A stretch of DNA of 64,000 nt from Ruoffia halotolerans (GCF_014049385.1 NZ_JACAOA010000006.1:31330-95329), one strand, 5' to 3'. Counted from the first letter of the stretch, positions 9,062-16,460 are shown. Numbers and translations: made by a program. The notes: a model not told the origin generated them from the sequence alone.

Positions 9062-9910
9062 TTAGGCTGCATCGAAGTCGGTATTCTACCGGCGATAGGT
9101 AGCCTAATTTTTGTTGAATTCGATGTTGATTATAATTCTTAATGTAATGTTTGACAATATCTATTACAATGTCATTAGAGCAAATTTGCTCTGTGTTTAT
9201 GTAGAAAGCTTCACACTTTGCGAGGAATGGAAGCTTTCGATGGGGGCGTTATCTGCAGGGGTTCCTTTACGGGACATGCTTCGGATAATGCCTTTTTCTT
9301 TACTTAATAAATAATAGTCTTTAGAGGTATAAACACTTCCTTGATCACTATGAAGCATCACGCCTTCAGATAATTCCAACTGATTCAGAGTATCGATAAC
9401 AAAAGCAGTATCTTGTTTATCTCCAATTGTAAAAGCTACAATCTCTCCATTATATAGATCCATAATCGATGATAAATACAACATGGAATTTTCGAATGGT
9501 AAATAAGTAATATCTGTGACCAATGTCGTCATCGGTTGGTCTGCTTGAAATTGTCGATTTAATCGGTTCTCCGTTAAGTAGTAAGGTTTCCCTAACCGCA
9601 TTCGTTTTTTAGGTCGTACACGGCAATTCCAACCATTTTTTTGCATGATACGTTGGACACGTTTAAGATTGATAGGTTCGTCTAATTCTTTATTTAATTC
9701 ATGATGAATTTTGCGGTAGCCATATTTATAGCCTTCTGCTTTGCATAACTCACCGATTCGCTTCACAATCGGATCCTCAGTTTGATTTAAGTATTTCTTT
9801 TTCCAACGGTAATACGTCGCACGAGCCACATCTAGCGTTTCAAGTAACAGTGAGATCGTGTATGTTTCTTTCAGTTCCTCAACAAGTTTTACAACGACTT
9901 CTGGTACCAA
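9062..9910 (-). pseudogene. IS3 transposase orfB, frameshifted
   Basis: Integrase-core (rve) half of the transposase. The DDE residues are visible: D in VTDITYLPF, D in HSDQGSVYTS and E in NAPIESFHSS. The frame breaks right after FHSS, near 9222 (one base missing relative to the family TCGCTAAAG), and ends early at 9197. Shifting frame restores the conserved tail KCEAFYIN, then HRIQQKLGYLSPVEYR. In that frame no stop occurs before the IS end, so a second small lesion is likely; 9062 is the nearest plausible stop in a neighbouring frame and is uncertain. The element is probably unable to transpose on its own. Confidence 0.8.
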
Positions 9911-10209
9911 CTCCTTTCCATTTCTTTGTACTTTTTTAGTATCTCTAACTCTGTTGCCTGTCTACAATTTTCCAATTTTAGTTGTTCGACTTCACTTAAT
10001 TCTTCCTGTCCCTTACCGTAACTATATTGTTTACCTACTTGTTGGTCAAAGCGATGTGATTCTCCCTTTCTATACCATCTCCACCAAGTTTTGACCTGGC
10101 TAATATTTTTAATGTTAAGTGCCTCTTGTATTTCTTTATTGGTGTAACCCGTTTTCTTCATCTCGATACATTTCCATTTTGTCTCAGCTGAATATGCGAT
10201 TCTATTCAT
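9889..10209 (-). CDS. IS3-family transposase OrfA (helix-turn-helix)
   Basis: Small DNA-binding protein of the IS150 group, 106 residues from the ATG at 10209, which follows GGGAG at good spacing. The helix-turn-helix region reads YSAETKWKCIEMKKTGYTNK, followed by a WWRWYRKGE segment and a C-terminal leucine-zipper-like helix (LSEVEQLKLEN). Near its end lies the A-rich slippery site at 9931-9937, where a -1 shift joins the orfB frame. Extending the frame upstream to 10302 would run past the element end, so that start was rejected. Confidence 0.85.
   Translation of the reverse strand: MNRIAYSAETKWKCIEMKKTGYTNKEIQEALNIKNISQVKTWWRWYRKGESHRFDQQVGKQYSYGKGQEELSEVEQLKLENCRQATELEILKKYKEMERSWYQKSL
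9931..9937 (-). promoter_or_regulatory. Programmed -1 frameshift heptamer AAAAAAG
   Basis: On the minus strand CTA AAA AAG TAC lies in the orfA frame. A one-base slip back continues as GTA CAA AGA and enters orfB without a stop. IS3-family elements make the OrfAB fusion transposase this way. Confidence 0.75.
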
Positions 10210-10255
10210 AACAAATAACACTCCCTTCAGATCCATTTTACATGAATTCAACGGG

Positions 10256-10289
10256 AGTGTTTTTATCTTTGTCTCACTGAATGGTGTCA
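10256..10289 (-). repeat. IS3 right terminal inverted repeat
   Basis: Its reverse complement begins TGACACCATT, contains TGAGACAA and ends AAAAACACT, pairing with the left end at 9024-9056. It lies just upstream of the orfA start on the minus strand. Confidence 0.85.
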
Positions 10290-10302
10290 GTTCGCGTGTC
10301 AT

Positions 10303-10702
10303 TGTTCACACTAGCTATCTTTTATATCACCGCATATGAATGAATGCAGATTTTATCTGATCATTAGTATGTGTTTTTTTGTTTTCATATAAATAATATT
10401 AATATTTTTGTTAATGGATTGTGATTAATTAATGAATGTCTTTAGTTTTTATTATAAAAAGGAATAGCGTCATCTCAATGTTATTTGATGTAGAAAATTA
10501 TTTTTATAATAGTTACTTTAACATTTGACGAGTTTTTAATTGACTATAAAATTTTTTTGCTTTGTCAGGGGATATCAGTTGTGTCGATAAAAATATCGTG
10601 TTAAGGTTTGTTTAAAATAGATAAATTGTTGTTTATTGAGAAGTCATTTTGTTGCTTAGATAGATTATGTTTTGTTAGAAATATTTAGAAAGGAAGAGAA
10701 AA
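10303..10702. other. 400-bp AT-rich gap upstream of the reductase
   Basis: No coding potential or RNA gene is visible. The stretch is rich in A/T runs and contains several TATAAT-like words (for example TTATAATAG near 10513) but no well-spaced -35/-10 pair that can be chosen with confidence. It presumably holds the promoter of the gene at 10703, which has an AGAAAGGAAG site just before its ATG. Confidence 0.5.
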
Positions 10703-12040
10703 ATGAATAGTAAAGTTTTAAAATGGTTTTTCCCTGGGGTTACGCTAGTTATGTTTTTGACGTTCTTTTTTGCCCTGTTAACTACCTATGTTCCGCCGAA
10801 TTTGTCTGAGTTACTCTCAAATGTCACAGGGACCTTGTCTTTTTGTATTATGCTAACTTTAGTTTTAATTTCAGTGCGTCCTAAAGGGGTTGAGAAGCGT
10901 TTGGGACTCACACATATGTATGAAATTCATGCCTGGATGGCGATGGTTCTTCCTCTCACTTTGTTAATTCACGTTTTTATTCGTTGGAGTGGATTGGAAA
11001 ATATTCTCGATTTCGATTTAACGACCGCTTCCATTTGGGGTTATGTGGGTCTACTATCTCTCATTGTTGTGATGTTAACTGGAATATTCGTATTATCAGA
11101 CACACTGATTAATAAGTCTAAAAAGTTATTGAATTTTAAAGCAAATGCCAATCGAAATATGCATCTGTGGTTGCACCGGTTAGCCATTATCAGTGTAATT
11201 GCGATTCATTTTCATGTTTATAATGTATGGTATTTAGCCGAAAATGTGGCTTATAAAGGCTTGGCTACTTTCTATACGGTTGTGATTCTTGGTTGGTATG
11301 CAGTATATAAAATCGGGATTGCACGATTACCGAAATATGAGATTGTTAACATATCTAAGCCATCTGAGCGAATTCATGAATTTAAGTTTCAACCGGTTAA
11401 AGGAAAACGAATGGATTTTGATGCTGGGCAGTATGGTTTCTTCCGTTTTGTAGATTCCAAAGTAGATAGCGAAGCCCATCCATTCTCTTTCGCAAGTGCA
11501 CCAAGCGAGGACTCAAACACAATGACAGTAATGATTCAAGAGGATGGGGATTTCACGAGCACGTTAGATCAAGTCAAGGTGGGTGATCAGCTTACGATTG
11601 AAGGACCTTATGGGGACTTCTATACTGAGGATATTCGTGATTCCAATCAGCCGATGGTTCTTTATTCAGGCGGGATTGGTGTGACTCCTAGTCTAAGTGT
11701 TCTGAGGGAAGAAGTGGCTAGAAATTCTAATCGCCGAATTATCTTTATTTGGGGTGTTGGCTTTGAAAATCAATTGATGTATTACAGTGAATTTGAGAAG
11801 TTTGCGGCTGAGTTTCCTAATTTTAGTCACCATATCATTTTCAGTAATGAAGAAGTGGAAGGCTTTGCTTATGGTTTTGTCGATAAGGACTATATTCAAT
11901 CAGAAGGGTTAGAAGAGTATTTCCAATCGGCGACTTGGCATATTTGCGGGCCACCTCCGATGCTCAATGCAGCTAAGAAAATGTTGGAGGATAATAGTGT
12001 TCCGGAGGAACATGTGAGGATTGAAGAGTTTGCTTTTTAA
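10703..12040 (+). CDS. Ferric-reductase-like transmembrane flavoprotein
   Basis: Membrane oxidoreductase of the ferric reductase/NOX type, 445 residues, intact. The N-terminal half has about six membrane helices with paired His residues suited to b-heme binding (HAWMAMVLPLTLLIHVF and HRLAIISVIAIHFHVY). A ferredoxin-NADP-reductase-like half follows. It has the FAD motif HPFSFASAP (His where Arg is usual), the NAD(P) loop SGGIGVTPS and the C-terminal CGPPPML. Such proteins move electrons from NAD(P)H via FAD and heme across the membrane to iron or another acceptor; the acceptor here is unknown. It lies inside the decayed element, so it may be cargo or a later insertion. Confidence 0.82.
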   Translation: MNSKVLKWFFPGVTLVMFLTFFFALLTTYVPPNLSELLSNVTGTLSFCIMLTLVLISVRPKGVEKRLGLTHMYEIHAWMAMVLPLTLLIHVFIRWSGLENILDFDLTTASIWGYVGLLSLIVVMLTGIFVLSDTLINKSKKLLNFKANANRNMHLWLHRLAIISVIAIHFHVYNVWYLAENVAYKGLATFYTVVILGWYAVYKIGIARLPKYEIVNISKPSERIHEFKFQPVKGKRMDFDAGQYGFFRFVDSKVDSEAHPFSFASAPSEDSNTMTVMIQEDGDFTSTLDQVKVGDQLTIEGPYGDFYTEDIRDSNQPMVLYSGGIGVTPSLSVLREEVARNSNRRIIFIWGVGFENQLMYYSEFEKFAAEFPNFSHHIIFSNEEVEGFAYGFVDKDYIQSEGLEEYFQSATWHICGPPPMLNAAKKMLEDNSVPEEHVRIEEFAF

Positions 12041-12050
12041 GAGGTGTTCA

Positions 12051-12195
12051 GAAAAAACGAAGTGTTGATTATAGTGGAACCGTTAGGAACCAAGGTCACC
12101 AGACTCAGCGGTCTACTTATTCCGTACAAGACAAAACTTTACGGACTGATGTACGCCAGTCTGTTCTTGTCACTATAATCAACACTTCGTTTTTC
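12051..12195. repeat. 145-bp hairpin element with 25-bp inverted repeats
   Basis: Arms at 12051-12076 and 12171-12195 are inverted copies differing by a single extra A and include GAAGTGTTGATTATAGTG. The interior has its own pairing blocks (CAGACT/AGTCTG and CCGTA/TACGG), so the whole piece can fold into one long branched hairpin. A-rich and T-rich outer ends resemble a bidirectional terminator. It starts 11 bp after the reductase stop. It could be a MITE or a structured RNA; no coding frame is present. Confidence 0.75.
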
Positions 12196-12235
12196 TTCGC
12201 TTTGGATAGAGAGGATTTTGTTATTGTGGCTTGAA

Positions 12236-12529
12236 TTGTCAAATTAAGTGCAACGTTTCATTAAAAAAACTCCATAAGGAGTTTTCCCATTTAAACATTT
12301 TTTGGGTCATGTATTCAGCTTGTCTGCCCACTCTTGAATTTGGATACTTAATACACCTGAACTATCCTCACCTTTAGGTGAATATTCCCGTAATAAAGCA
12401 TTGGTATTATCGTCAGTCCCTCGTTGCCATGGAGTATGAGGATCAGGGGAATAAACTTTTGTCCCAGTGAGCTCCTCAGTTAAACGGTAGTGTTGATAAA
12501 ACTCCTTGCCTCTGTCGGGGGTGTTGGAT
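12236..12529 (-). pseudogene. IS30-family transposase 3' remnant
   Basis: The minus strand from 12529 to 12307 reads SNTPDRGKEFYQHYRLTEEL, then SPDPHTPWQRGT, then LLREYSPKG and IQEWADKLN. This is the C-terminal catalytic part of an IS30 transposase, with the usual ENTNG changed to DNTNA (catalytic Glu lost). It stops after about 74 codons without the normal last 30 residues. The sequence at 12236-12254 (reverse complement GTTGCACTTAATTTGACAA) looks like the IS30 terminal repeat. The 5' two thirds of the transposase are gone. Confidence 0.8.
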
Positions 12530-12550
12530 AGAATTTTTTTGTGTTTGAGA

Positions 12551-12849
12551 TTATAACATAGACATGAGTAAGAAAAACAATATACCCAATATCATTAAAC
12601 CACAACCACAACCCTGCATCCCTTCGCCAGTTTTCTTCATACTCTTACTAGTGTAATCCAACCCTCGACCAACTTTGGTGAATGTACTATTTTCTAAGTA
12701 TTCATATTTTGTGATATTCTATATCTTATGTTTTCTTGGTTATTTTTATAAGCGCAGTGAGGACACATTTCTGAATCCCACGTACCAGTGAATTTCTTAT
12801 GACAATTAGGGCATTCAACTCTTGTGGTTATATCTGTAAGTTTAGTCAT
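12551..12849 (-). pseudogene. Small zinc-ribbon membrane protein, frameshifted
   Basis: An ATG at 12849 follows a perfect AGGAGG. The first frame encodes a zinc ribbon with CPNCHKKF and CPHCAYKN (two CxxC pairs) and stops after about 50 codons. A neighbouring frame continues as EYLENSTFTKVGRGLDYTSK, then a Gly/Cys stretch and a membrane helix GLMILGILFFLLMSML, to a TAA at 12551. The total span is not a multiple of three, so one indel splits the gene. A zinc ribbon followed by a single C-terminal helix is a common layout for small phage or element genes near the repressor. Function unknown. Confidence 0.65.
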
Positions 12850-13214
12850 ATCTAACCTCCTATAAATTTATAGCTCCTACAGTAATGATAACATAGTAAC
12901 AAGTTTTTTATAATATTCTTTGTAAAATATAGATTTAATTACAAACCATGATACCATTAGAGAATAGTTTTCATACCGGGTACCATTATGAAGTATTCGA
13001 AAATCAGCAGTGTTTTGCTGTAAATAGCTCAAATAAGTACATATACACCTAAATAAAGTAATTCCATTATTGAATATATAAACGACTATCAACCTTTTAG
13101 TGAGAAATAGAAGGTATGTAAAAGCCCATTCTATTATGAGTAGGGCTTATTTTTATGGATAGGATTATATTAGTCAGAATCTGGGGGATTCAATTTAATA
13201 TCAGATGCTGGAAC
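12850..13214. other. Gap with no recognisable gene
   Basis: A 71-codon minus-strand frame at 12877-13092 exists, but it has no ribosome-binding site I can see and no recognisable motif, so it is not called as a gene. The stretch also holds a hairpin at about 13120-13156 (listed separately). Confidence 0.5.
13120..13156. terminator. Putative terminator hairpin
   Basis: AAAAGCCC pairs with GGGCTTA across a short loop and is followed by ATTTTT on the plus strand and TTTT on the minus strand. It lies downstream of the XRE remnant in the minus direction. Confidence 0.5.
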
Positions 13215-13745
13215 CTAACCGAGTTCTTTTAGTTTACGGTTATCTAAATCTATTTCATATTTAGCAGTTTTAATAATATGAAATAATTCTTCCATTTCCC
13301 CAAAGATGTTATTAATTGAAAATTCTAAATAATCTTCTAATGAATGTAGTTCAGTCGTCACATCAACAAGAGTGACCTGACCGGTATCGATTTTACTGAG
13401 TATATCACTCACTTTCTCTTCTACTTCGTTAATATACTCAATTAGATTTTTATGGTAATTACTATTATGAAGACTTTCCACTGATTCTAACATATCCGTA
13501 TACTTTTCAAGGGTACGTTTCCATGTTTCAATATCTTCATTTCTTATCTTTCTTTCTAATTCATTGCCATATTTTAACTTGTCTACCGATATTCCGGTGT
13601 TATCAGCAATTGCTTTTAGCCAAATATCATTAGGGGCATTACGTCCATTTTCCTAACTACTCAAAACTGAAACTGTTGCATCGATTAAATTTGCAAAAGA
13701 TTTTTGATTCATTTTTAAAGAAGAGCGAAACTGTTTTTAATTCAA
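13215..13745 (-). pseudogene. XRE-family repressor with two nonsense codons
   Basis: Read on the minus strand from TTG 13745, the frame is otherwise open for 177 codons. The helix-turn-helix reads KQFRSSLKMNQKSFANLIDA, then TVSVLSS, a stop at 13653-13655 and ENGRNAPNDIWLKAIA. In this family the stop position is Trp (SSWENGR), so TGG became TAG. A second stop (TAA, 13737-13739) is the third codon. The C-terminal part is a helical, acidic region of about 130 residues. It lies next to attR opposite the integrase and was probably the element's regulator. Confidence 0.78.
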
Positions 13746-13883
13746 GTACGATAGAATATTGATAAAATATTATTAGGGTTCAAAATAATTTCAATCAGTT
13801 TTTCGATTCCCTTTCTTATAAACTATTGAAAGGTCAGCAATCAGCTCTCAGTAGAGCCTAACAGCCATACTAAGAGCGATTCT

Positions 13884-13915
13884 ACGGTCGCAGGTTCGAA
13901 TCCTGCCTAGATCGT
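13884..13915 (+). repeat. attR: duplicated 3' end of tRNA-Arg
   Basis: Exact copy of 7872-7903. No intact 5' tRNA half precedes it, so it is not a second tRNA gene. The preceding bases (GGTC at 13832, then GCTC and GAGC blocks) may be a badly decayed 5' part, but this is weak. Confidence 0.9.
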
Positions 13916-14052
13916 AAAGAAACATTGATAATATGCGGTTTGTAGCGTGGCGTTCTAACTGAGGTAAGTTTTTTTATGAAAAACCCCCCTAAAAATCGCC
14001 TATTATAAGCTTGTCGTATCATGCTGGAATAGACTTACGTTGTTGACTGAAT

Positions 14053-14085
14053 AAACCTCTTACTTATTAAAGTAGGAGGTTTTTT
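14053..14085 (+). terminator. Terminator, probably the original tRNA-Arg terminator
   Basis: AAACCTC pairs with GAGGTTT and is followed by T6, about 140 bp after attR. Nothing coding lies between attR and this hairpin, so before integration it may have ended the tRNA-Arg transcript. The 13916-14052 stretch shows no gene. Confidence 0.6.
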
Positions 14086-14180
14086 GTTTTTTGATAATTT
14101 TAGATAGAACATCTATCTGAGAATAGTAACATTTTCCCGAAAGGTGTATAGTAGTAAATATCAAAAAAAGGGTGATCGGC

Positions 14181-14711
14181 ATGGAATATAAACTCATAGC
14201 TAAAGACGAAGAAGCAGCATTGAATTTACCGAATGAGCCGTTTGAATTATATGGCAAGTTAGTTGTTTCATTGAATAATAAACAATGGACTTATAAAGAA
14301 GAAATGTTCGAGCAAGTTGAAGAACAAACTTTTCCTGAAGAGAACTATATATATGAAGAGATTGTTGAAAAAGGATTTGCCATTGGAGCTTTTCAAGATT
14401 CAAAATGTGTCGCATTAGCAATCTTTGAAAATCACTGGAATAAGTATATGTACTTAGCTGATTTAAAAGTAATGAAAGCATACCGCCGATTTGGACACGG
14501 TCAAGCATTGATTAAACAGGGTCTCATAGAAGCCCAAAGTCTAAGTTATAAAGGCGTATTCACTATTGGACAAGATAATAATTTAGGCGCTTGTAAATTT
14601 TATTTAAATCAAGGTTTTGAGATTGGTGGCTTTAACAATTACGATTATGATTTTACTCAGCAAGAGGGTAAATCAGATATATATTTCTATTTAAATGAGA
14701 TGAGAAATTAG
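14181..14711 (+). CDS. GNAT family N-acetyltransferase
   Basis: Acetyltransferase of the GNAT superfamily, 176 residues; substrate unknown. The central beta-strand and acetyl-CoA loop read YLADLKVMKAYRRFGHGQAL (the R/Q-x-x-G-x-G/A loop is RRFGHG), followed by NLGACKFYLNQGFEIGGFN, the usual C-terminal NxxAxxFYxxxGF block. ATG 14181 is chosen over GTG 14172 because AAAGGGTGA lies at the right distance for the ATG. It is the first intact gene after the integrated element. Confidence 0.85.
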   Translation: MEYKLIAKDEEAALNLPNEPFELYGKLVVSLNNKQWTYKEEMFEQVEEQTFPEENYIYEEIVEKGFAIGAFQDSKCVALAIFENHWNKYMYLADLKVMKAYRRFGHGQALIKQGLIEAQSLSYKGVFTIGQDNNLGACKFYLNQGFEIGGFNNYDYDFTQQEGKSDIYFYLNEMRN

Positions 14712-14752
14712 AGACCTTTATTAAAATATTATCATGAAAAACAAAGCTGTGT

Positions 14753-14758
14753 TATAAT
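14753..14758 (+). promoter_or_regulatory. -10 box of gdhA
   Basis: A perfect TATAAT (14753-14758) lies 29 bp before the gdhA ATG. The -35 is weak (TTATCA at 14729, spacing 18). Confidence 0.5.
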
Positions 14759-14787
14759 GACATATACGAAAAGAGGAGTGACACATA

Positions 14788-16128
14788 ATGGTAAATAATT
14801 ACATGACGCGTGTTTATGACAAATTATCAAAAACTTTTGAGCATGAAACAGAATTTTTACAAGCTGTGAAAAATTTTCTTGATGCAATTGAACCAGTGAT
14901 TGAAAAACATCCTGAATATGAAGATTTGGCAATACTTGAACGAATCACTGAGCCAGAAAGAATTATTTCTTTCCGTGTTCCTTGGGTAGATGACCAAGGG
15001 AAAGTTCAAGTGAATCGTGGTTACCGTGTGCAATTTAATTCCTTAAATGGACCCTATAAAGGTGGTATACGCTTCCATCCATCAGTAAACCAAAGTATCA
15101 TGAAGTTTCTTGCTTTTGAGCAAATCTTCAAAAATGATTTAACAGGTCTACCAATCGGCGGAGGTAAAGGTGGTGCTGATTTTGATCCTAAAGGGAAATC
15201 AGACAATGAAGTTATGAACTTTACTCAAAGTTTTATGACTGAATTACAAAAATACATTGGTGCGGACGAAGATGTGCCTGCTGGAGATATTGGTGTAGGT
15301 GCACGAGAAATAGGGTACATGTTTGGACAATACAAACGCTTAAACGCTAAGACACCGGGTGTATTAACTGGGAAACCAATTCCAGCTGGGGGGAGTCAAG
15401 GACGTACTGAAGCAACGGGTTACGGATTAATTTACTTCTTATTAGAGATGTTGATTGAAGTGAATGAATCACTAGAAGGTAAACGAGTGATGATTTCTGG
15501 ATCTGGGAATGTAGCTTATTTTGCTGCTAAGAAAGCCATGGAACTTGGTGGTGTAGTTGTTTCATTAAGTGACTCAGATGGGGCAATTTATGCTCAAAAT
15601 GGTATCGATTTAGATACGGTAAAACAAATTAAAATTGATAACCGTGGAAGAATTAAAGAATATATTGATGCTGATTCAGATGCTGAGTATTTTGAAGGTT
15701 CACTTTGGGATCATGATATTAAAGCAGATATTGCCTTACCATGTGCAACTCAAAATGAAATTAACGAAGAACAAGCCCAACGTTTAGTTGATAATGGAAT
15801 AAAATTTGTCGCTGAAGGTGCAAATATGCCAAGTCATACAAATGCAGTAAAAGTATTTAAAGAAAACAAATTATACTATGGACCTGGTAAAGCCGCTAAC
15901 GCTGGTGGGGTTGCGGTATCTGCGCTTGAGATGAGTCAAAACTCACAACGACTGAGATGGACAACGGAAGAAGTTGATGAGAAACTTAAAGTCATTATGA
16001 AAGATATCTTCAAACAAGCATTAGATGCAAGTAATGCTTATGACTTAGATCATGATTATGCTGCCGGAGCAGATATTGCGTCATTTGAAAGTATTGCTAA
16101 ATTAATGATTATGAATGGTGTCGTATAA
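14788..16128 (+). CDS. gdhA: NADP-specific glutamate dehydrogenase
   Basis: Hexameric dehydrogenase joining ammonia and 2-oxoglutarate to glutamate, cytoplasmic. Length (446) is that of the small bacterial hexameric class. The substrate lysine motif is LPIGGGKGGADFDPKGKS, followed by PAGDIGVGAREIGYMFG, and the Rossmann loop is SGSGNVAYFAAKK. The NADP preference is inferred from the subfamily, not from a single residue. GAGGAG precedes the ATG. It is monocistronic, with a promoter in front and a strong terminator behind. Confidence 0.95.
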   Translation: MVNNYMTRVYDKLSKTFEHETEFLQAVKNFLDAIEPVIEKHPEYEDLAILERITEPERIISFRVPWVDDQGKVQVNRGYRVQFNSLNGPYKGGIRFHPSVNQSIMKFLAFEQIFKNDLTGLPIGGGKGGADFDPKGKSDNEVMNFTQSFMTELQKYIGADEDVPAGDIGVGAREIGYMFGQYKRLNAKTPGVLTGKPIPAGGSQGRTEATGYGLIYFLLEMLIEVNESLEGKRVMISGSGNVAYFAAKKAMELGGVVVSLSDSDGAIYAQNGIDLDTVKQIKIDNRGRIKEYIDADSDAEYFEGSLWDHDIKADIALPCATQNEINEEQAQRLVDNGIKFVAEGANMPSHTNAVKVFKENKLYYGPGKAANAGGVAVSALEMSQNSQRLRWTTEEVDEKLKVIMKDIFKQALDASNAYDLDHDYAAGADIASFESIAKLMIMNGVV

Positions 16129-16143
16129 TACACACGAAATAAT

Positions 16144-16180
16144 AAGCTATTAGATGATTTTTTCATCTGATAGCTTTTTT
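16144..16180 (+). terminator. gdhA terminator
   Basis: AAGCTATTAGATG pairs with CATCTGATAGCTT (one G-U) around a T-rich loop and is followed by T6. Confidence 0.85.
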
Positions 16181-16192
16181 ATTATTTAAATA

Positions 16193-16259
16193 TCCCTGAT
16201 ATTTTTTCAGGGACATATAAAGGCGTTTTATGTCCTTGAAAAAACTCAAGGACATTTTT
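16193..16259 (+). promoter_or_regulatory. Alternating hairpin segment between gdhA and fabT
   Basis: Four blocks can pair in two ways: A TCCCTGA (16193-16199), B TCAGGGACATA (16207-16217), C TATGTCCTTGA (16229-16239) and D TCAAGGACAT (16246-16255). A pairs with B, B with C (GGACATA/TATGTCC), and C with D, the last followed by TTTT. The arrangement resembles an attenuator, but no transcript or ligand is known. It could also be a small mobile repeat. Confidence 0.55.
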
Positions 16260-16414
16260 CATATACTCCATACTTTAAATAACACCCCAAACACCTCCTC
16301 AACAAAACAAACCTATAATAATACATAAAACGATTACACAATATAACAATAAAGATTTGAATAATCGGCTTTCCTAACGGTTTTTAACATCTTAAAAAAA
16401 CTTTAAACTTTTAT
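16260..16414. other. AT-rich gap upstream of the fab promoter
   Basis: Between the hairpin segment and the first FabT palindrome I see no gene, RNA or clear promoter. The sequence is A/C-rich at first, then A/T-rich. Confidence 0.4.
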
Positions 16415-16431
16415 AGTTTGACAACCAAACT
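16415..16431. promoter_or_regulatory. FabT operator 1 (overlaps -35)
   Basis: AGTTTGACAACCAAACT is an imperfect palindrome of the FabT type (TTTGA-N3-TCAAA with one mismatch) that contains the -35 hexamer. Occupancy would block RNA polymerase. Confidence 0.75.
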
Positions 16432-16446
16432 AATATCATTTATTAT
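16418..16446 (+). promoter_or_regulatory. Promoter of the fab operon
   Basis: A perfect TTGACA (16418-16423), 17 bp, then TATTAT (16441-16446). It is embedded in FabT-type palindromes and lies 54 bp before the fabT start. Confidence 0.8.
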
Positions 16447-16460
16447 TTGACTATCAAATA
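16444..16460. promoter_or_regulatory. FabT operator 2 (perfect palindrome)
   Basis: TATTTGACTATCAAATA is a perfect 7-3-7 palindrome overlapping the -10 and the start-site region. Confidence 0.85.

Larger units (their letters stand above)
9024..10289 (-). mobile_element. IS3-family (IS150-like) insertion sequence
   Basis: About 1.27 kb with imperfect terminal inverted repeats (9024-9056 and 10256-10289) that begin TG and end CA and share TGAGACAA and ATAAAAACACT. It encodes orfA and a damaged orfB on the minus strand. The flanks (GGTAC left, GTTCG right) show no exact target-site duplication, so the insertion is old or its flank was altered. It lies just downstream of the integrase remnant. 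Confidence 0.9.
7904..13883. mobile_element. Decayed integrative element in tRNA-Arg
   Basis: About 6 kb between the two copies of the tRNA 3' end. It contains a broken integrase next to attL, a broken XRE-type repressor next to attR, IS3 and IS30 insertions, and a small zinc-ribbon gene, the usual vestiges of a prophage or integrative element. No structural, packaging or conjugation genes remain. The only intact long gene is the ferric-reductase-like protein at 10703-12040. It is almost certainly immobile. Confidence 0.82.

Noticed and set aside
10520..10550. TTGACG...TATAAA as promoter of the ferric-reductase-like gene
   Set aside because: The spacing is only about 14 bp, too short for a standard promoter.
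12877..13092. 71-codon minus-strand frame in the decayed element
   Set aside because: No ribosome-binding site, no recognisable motif and low-complexity composition; not enough to call a gene.
13884..13915. A second tRNA-Arg gene
   Set aside because: Only the 3' half matches; acceptor, D-arm and anticodon arm are absent or decayed, so it is an attachment-site repeat.
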